Below, piece by piece: positions 58,915-64,000 of a stretch of DNA of 64,000 nt (its first letter is position 1; each line of letters starts with the position of its first letter). Location of the stretch: assembly GCA_008973525.1 (NCBI GenBank), contig WACJ01000043.1, forward strand, positions 248,001 to 312,000, given 5' to 3'. This stretch comes from Stenopsyche tienmushanensis. Taxonomy: Eukaryota > Arthropoda > Insecta > Trichoptera > Stenopsychidae. A program made the translations under genes and the position numbers. Under the pieces are notes generated by a model that saw only the letters and a program-made list of their open reading frames with translations, did not search any database and was not told the origin of the DNA.

Positions 58915-61054
58915 TGTCAAAATGAAACTCGGACAGTTGATGCAATAATGAACATCGATACGGCAAAATTCCAAAAGACTAAAAACAGAGGATAAGAATT
59001 TAATTGAAATATCGTCCAAATAACGATCTTCATTGTCAATACAATGCTGAAAGTGCTTCATCTTTTCTTTTCTCAGATCTTTTCTTAGATTTAAAAGCAA
59101 TTTTGCCAAGCACGCCTCAACAGTTCTTAGACTACAACCTTTTTGGAGTTTAAACAATGCGTGATTTTCTACCACCAAACAAAACTTCTTAGACGTTCGT
59201 GTCCGTTGAATGAATTTTCTTTTTCTTGGAATCAAAGTTTGCGCTCCGCTCCGGTTAAAATAGGATGGAAGTTTTTCCGCACCCAGTATTATTGTTATAT
59301 GGGAAGATTTTAATTCAATCTTATAAAATATTGATTTATTTCATCGGTGTATGAAAATAGAGGACTCGATGTAATCTTCATGTTTGATGCTTGATTATGT
59401 TCATTTAAATAAAAATATCCGTTTCGATTTACGTCTTAAATAATTTTGTCTATATATATTATTTTTCTTGTTATGGAACACATTGATAAAAAATTCTGGA
59501 AAAATATAATAGACGTGAGGAGAATTTTCTCTACTTTAATACATTTTTCAGTAATCCCTAAATCTCCGCGTGCGGTGTCTTCCAATTCTATGGATATATC
59601 TTCGGGAGACACTTTCCACTCCACCAGGTGGAAGTTCCATACTATCAATAGTGGCCATATCCTTTTATAAATATTTTGCCAAAATTATCTTTAGCGTTCA
59701 TTCTTTTGTTGATATTTAAATATTTTTCGCGTGAGCTTATTCACAAGCTGCCACAATAAACATGCAAAAAAAAAGATTTTTGTCGTTTTTAGAGTTAAAA
59801 TGACAAAATATTTCAAAATTTGAATAGACTATCATGAAAGCATGTTTCAATAATGCGTCAGCCATTGAATCCATAACGTATTTTTTGTATGATTAAATCA
59901 AATTAATGGCCCTCAAATGCGCCAGACCGTAATGGGGATATTAAGAAAATTTATATATAAACACCTGCTTAAAAAGCGTAAAGCAGAGGCTTATTTATAA
60001 TCCTCATAGTCTAGACGTCGAAATGTCGAACAGAAATAATTTAGCCCCTCGTGCTCATTCAAATAGGAGAGATATGGAGTTTCTATTAAAATTCAAATAT
60101 AATATTCACATCTGGAAGCATCACCCTGCAGAGTATGTTTGGATTCAATTATGTCTCTTATAAATAATACGTACGAGATGAATAAACATAGATCCTCCGG
60201 TTGATACACACCGTTGCTCGATGGAGCTCTCCAAGACGAGCGAAACTGAAAAGCTGAGATATCAAAGTAGTTTCAGACGGAGAGGCTGAAAGATAAATGC
60301 TTAAAAACGATATCGTATATTAAATTCTGCTGCCTTATTAATGTTTGGCTGTTGAGTTGAATTTCATACAAATCGTAATCAAAGTACGCAAATACTTTTC
60401 ATTTCTGATTGCTAATTATTAACTGTTATAACTATTATAATTTTTCAGCAATTTTTATAAGCATATTCAGGTTTATTAGTAGAATTTATTGCTTCTTTTC
60501 TAAAAGTTGGGTTGCATCTTTATTATCAACCTTCAGATTAAGTTATTTCCTCTTTTCTATTAGAATGCATATTTTCATTATTGCACTAAAAGAAATTGTT
60601 TCTTGTGTCATACATAATATCATTACTTTGAACCATCCTTCTTAGGGTTCCAAAATGTTCTAAATGTTTGATCTTTCACTATTTCTGCCATTTCTTGGGC
60701 AAAAACAACTTTTAAATAATACACTTTGAAGCTTCCTTTATCCATTAACTAAAAAAATCTTGTAGTATTAAAACGCAAATATGCTACTTTTATGATTAGG
60801 AATACTTTTACCAAAAATTTATCACTCAATAAGTTCGTAGGATAACTAATAAAACAACAACTTTTTTAATAAACAATAAAATATTTATCAGCATATTTTC
60901 CTCCAAAGATGATAATCAATTCTAACGCTTCTCTAGCATTTTGATATTTTTCTTTGTAGAACGATTTTATTTTTGGTCTCAATATTCGCTATCAACCTAT
61001 ATGGTAGTACGGTCGCCTATTTGCGAGCAAATTCCAGTGACTCATAAAGAGCAT
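58915..61054. other. Non-coding stretch with an unassigned 120-codon frame
   Basis: The minus frame 58873-59235 overlaps the mariner end and is Lys/Leu-rich in its upstream part (EACLAKLLLNLRKDLRKEKM). It looks more like coding than most frames here, but I recognise no family. The rest, including overlapping frames at 59436-59670 and 60409-60645, is AT-rich without domains. Confidence 0.45.
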
Positions 61055-61385
61055 TCTTATACGTTAAGTCCGGACACAGACAAAAACGGAGTTTCTAGCA
61101 CATTGAGTTTGGAGAAAAACAAAGCTAGAGATTGTGAATAGGAGACAGAGACGAAGATATCTTGCATGCATTGTACGATTGTATAGATCGTTAACCCAAA
61201 TTTATCGACTAATATGAATCGATTTCAAGCGTATCGTTTATGTATACTTGAAAAAAAATGACCGAATTCTGTGTGCTATCGATAGTGTTTATTTATTTAT
61301 ATACAAGCTTCATATACGCTGCGACGGTCTTGACAGATAAATGGGTTTATACGGATGATAAGTGGCGGACATACAAATATAGTCC
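61055..61385 (-). repeat. Composite repeat family I, copy I
   Basis: Reverse copy with AATAGGAGACAGAGACGAAG, TTGTATAGATCGTTAACCCA, TGTGTGCTATCGATAGTGTT, CTTCATATACGCTGCGACGG and GATGATAAGTGGCGGACATA. Only the TTAA borders are missing. One of the most complete copies. Confidence 0.75.
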
Positions 61386-63759
61386 AGATAGTCCAAATAG
61401 TTCTATAATGCTTTACCATAAATATAATAATAAGAAATCCGCATGTTAATAGGTATTTATTACAAAAGCGTTTCATATTTATTTAAGAATAATATCAATG
61501 GATTGCAAATTTGGTTTCCTGGTCCATTTATATCTTGGTGTGTATTGTCCGTGACAAGATTGGATCGTATGGTGATTGCTGCATACCCCATGTAATCAGA
61601 GTTGGGCGTGATGGCGTCGCCGGAAATATCCGTATATGTATTTTAGGTTATCGGATATGCAATTTATGGTACGGATCCGCTCGTCGAGACTTTAATCCGA
61701 ATACATTGTATGGCTGTTCTAGTTCCTTCCGGATATGGGATAGGCAGGACTGCCACTCGGGAATGTCCATCCCGGATCGGACCGAAAGCTCGCCTCTTCG
61801 GCATGAGGGAAGAATAAAAACAAAGCATATAAGTATGGGATGCATCACGTCCGAAGTCGACTATAAAAAGAAGCAAGGGATAATCTTACTGGAACTAAAT
61901 CTGCCTCCCCCATTCCTGTATAGTTTGCTCCATTTCCGTTGGAAAATAAAACTTATCTTGTAAACTTTTCATCTGGAGCATATATTTTTAGTATCATACG
62001 AAGCTAAATCTGTATGATATAAAAGACAAAGAGTTTCTCAACAAATTATGCTTTCTGCGATGACATGTCTTAATGATGCATTTTTTAGATGCATCTCGTT
62101 TATACTTCCGTAGGAACGCTCTAAAAATAAAATTGTTATGAGTGTATATAAGTAGGTACATATTCACGTAGTCATTAGTTCCAAATATGAAGATTTATCG
62201 AATCCTAGTCGCATGAATAACGTGCTTTAAACATAAATTTGACCTCGAATTCATCCCCCAAGCTCATTTCGAATATACCCAATTGAATTTAAGCCCGGGT
62301 TGAATCCTTTTCAGTTGAGACGCGCGTTAAGCTCGGGGGAAGTCAAAAAAATAAAATTTTATAGCACAAAAATTGGGTCTAAGATATAGGTGAACTTTGA
62401 TATCCCACTACTGCTACGATAACAATAGCGCCTGGGGACTTCAAAATCCTGCATGAAACGATAAAAAGACGACATTAGAGGAAAATATTTTTGCTTTATG
62501 AATACAAGTCTAATGGGACCGGATGAATGTCTTACGTCGGGTTGTGAAGGAATTATGCCTCCAAAGTTTCTGCTCATCCCGTGCCACAATCGCCTTTTAT
62601 TAATCCGATATTTTTTCGATAATTCGTCTCTGCTATGTGTGTCCATTGGCATTGGGCGCTCGTATTTTTTGTGAAATTTTGTATTAAATTTGAAATATTC
62701 CCCGTAGCGCGGCGAAGGACTTTACTGTTCGTATTAGAGTGCGGACTTATCCGTAGGGAGGGCAATAAAACCGAATTGGGGAAGCAAACCTTGTCATATC
62801 TAACCGCCCCTTTATACACCCATCAGACGGAAATATGCTTCAGGTTTTATTTATTTTATCGTTTCTATTTCTTGTACCCCCCATCGATTCCCATATCGTG
62901 CTTCCAGGCACGCATCGCCTCGTGTATGTCGCGACTCTTGTAAAATGGCGATAATTAGAATGACTGACGATAGATCCGGAGGTCGTAAAATCCACTCAAC
63001 CTTAAAAAATGGCGATTTCTCTTTTCGACGCCGTCGACTTAATTGGCCATTAATGCTGAGATTGGAAACGATTGGGCCGAGAATCATTCATGTCTGGATG
63101 ATATTAAGCGCTCGAGTTCTCACCGTTCGTGTTGGCGATCGTAGGTGTTGGGCTAGAAAAAGGTACTCATGAGACATAATTGCTCATCGTTTATGTGGTA
63201 TAGAGTTGATTTAAAGGCTTTCGAGAAGAAAGTCGAAGATCTGATGCATTTTTTGGGTCAAGGCCCAAACAACCCTTCGAATTAAGTCCCCTTCTTATCG
63301 TATGCTTAGCTTTACTACTTCGACCCAAACCTTACCCTACAAAATTAAAGCTAATGTCAGCATCTCCAACAAGCTTGTTCTTATATCTTACCATATATTT
63401 AGAAAAAAGTACCCCTTGATTAAATTAAAGCCTAGACGAAGTCCATTAAGAAACTCTTAATCTGATTAATATTTAAATTCACAGAAGATTAGATCCAAGC
63501 GATCTTTGATTCGCAGTGCTAAACTATATTTAAGTAATAATTACTTTTTAAATGCAGCTTTAAATAAATTGGAAATATGAAAGATCTGTTTCTCACAAAA
63601 TAAAATCGCAGTATGAAGCTAAGCACGATACTTCATATATAAGATGTACCCATAAAGATTTTCGTTTTTTAATGAAAATTTCCAGATCGTTGTTTTTTGA
63701 CTTGAACGTTCAGCAGTCCAACTAATTCCCAAAAAAGATCAACCAATAAAACGAAAACG
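61386..63759. other. Long non-coding stretch, regulatory-like composition
   Basis: 61500-61960 and 62630-63180 have balanced composition. The frames there (61511-61963, 62359-62652, 62574-62943, 62851-63172) overlap on both strands, a sign of low stop density from GC content rather than of coding. No domain seen. I judge them candidate conserved non-coding blocks. Confidence 0.45.
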
Positions 63760-63942
63760 CTTAAACGATAGCGCTGTTAATCTGGGCGAATTTAATTCGC
63801 CAAATTTACGGCGAAATCTTCCGTCTCTCTTTAGGTGCAATGTGTTATTTTAACAGCGCCATCTCTTGTGACCCTGCGGAGACATTGCACCTGCATACCG
63901 ACCGATCACTTAATGCTCGTGTGTCGTTGCCGGTTGGGTGGT
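63760..63942 (+). repeat. Dispersed repeat family VII, copy 2
   Basis: ACGATAGCGCTGTTAATCTG, ATTTTAACAGCGCCATCTCT and GGAGACATTGCACCTGCATA are the inverse of copy 1 at 54820-55075. The match runs through GTTGCCGGTTGGG and stops where the hAT end begins. Confidence 0.65.
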
Positions 63943-64000
63943 GACTAGGGAACCCAATCCCGAGCCAAAATTTCGATCCCGGGATTTCGGGATCTCATTA
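63943..64000 (-). mobile_element. hAT terminal repeat running off the window
   Basis: GACTAGGGAACCCAATCCCG then TTTCGATCCCGGGATTTCGG is nearly identical to the border at 27977. By that comparison a hAT transposase 3' end should follow on the minus strand beyond the window. Confidence 0.65.

Noticed and set aside
61511..61963. 150-codon + strand frame as a gene
   Set aside because: Two minus-strand frames overlap it, no domain or splice context is visible, and the low stop density follows from the local GC content.
1..64000. CRISPR arrays, operons or bacterial/phage content
   Set aside because: No regularly spaced short repeats, no clustered long frames with ribosome-binding sites; transposon types and splice signals are eukaryotic.

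Overview
This window looks like arthropod (most likely insect) nuclear DNA. It is AT-rich, has no convincing host coding exon on either strand, and carries many decayed eukaryotic transposons: mariner, hAT, piggyBac-like, pogo/Tigger-like, Helitron and non-LTR. No prokaryotic operon, rRNA, intact tRNA or CRISPR structure is visible. Almost all open frames are chance frames or transposase relics. The species cannot be named from the sequence alone.

The most unusual signal is not a transposon. The same 15 bases, GTTTCAGGTAATTGA, occur three times on the + strand at about 21.04, 33.96 and 51.27 kb. Each copy lies at the end of a pyrimidine-rich tract and is followed 40, 47 or 51 nt later by a consensus 5' splice site GTAAGT. 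The flanks are otherwise unrelated, so this is not a dispersed repeat. The architecture (3' splice site fused to a 5' splice-site-like GTAATTG, short exon, strong 5' splice site) is that of recursive-splicing exons in giant introns. The 12.9 kb and 17.3 kb spacing is of the order known for fly ratchet points. My working model is that the whole window lies inside one very long intron of a + strand gene. The alternative is three short cassette or poison exons.

Layout. 1-9 kb: a Tigger-like MITE, a piggyBac-like MITE with TTAA target sites, a tRNA-headed SINE, and a hAT element (6718-7599) with an exact 8-bp target duplication and a paralogous empty site. 9.9-11.1 kb: a non-LTR reverse-transcriptase fragment, then a mariner relic with perfect 18-bp ends. 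12-17 kb: several copies of a composite repeat (family I) and a 100-bp hAT MITE. 17-30 kb: mostly unique sequence with hAT C-terminal relics, a non-autonomous Helitron and the first splice-site cluster. 30-41 kb: the second cluster, two Helitron pieces in opposite orientation, and a 2,037-bp hAT (36093-38129) holding a broken BED-finger transposase and a fragment of a jockey-like reverse transcriptase. 41-53 kb: two more Tigger-like MITEs, a doubly deleted mariner copy, a pogo-like MITE, a piggyBac-like transposase fragment, the third cluster, and the best-preserved mariner (51709-52633). 53-64 kb: mostly unique sequence, a second mariner family relic (57834-58914), two copies of repeat family VII, and a hAT end that runs off the window.

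The transposon genes do not form a pathway. All are inactive or dependent copies, and their nested order (hAT inside repeat IV, jockey fragment inside hAT, hAT end inside repeat VII) gives a relative history of insertions into a long non-coding host region.
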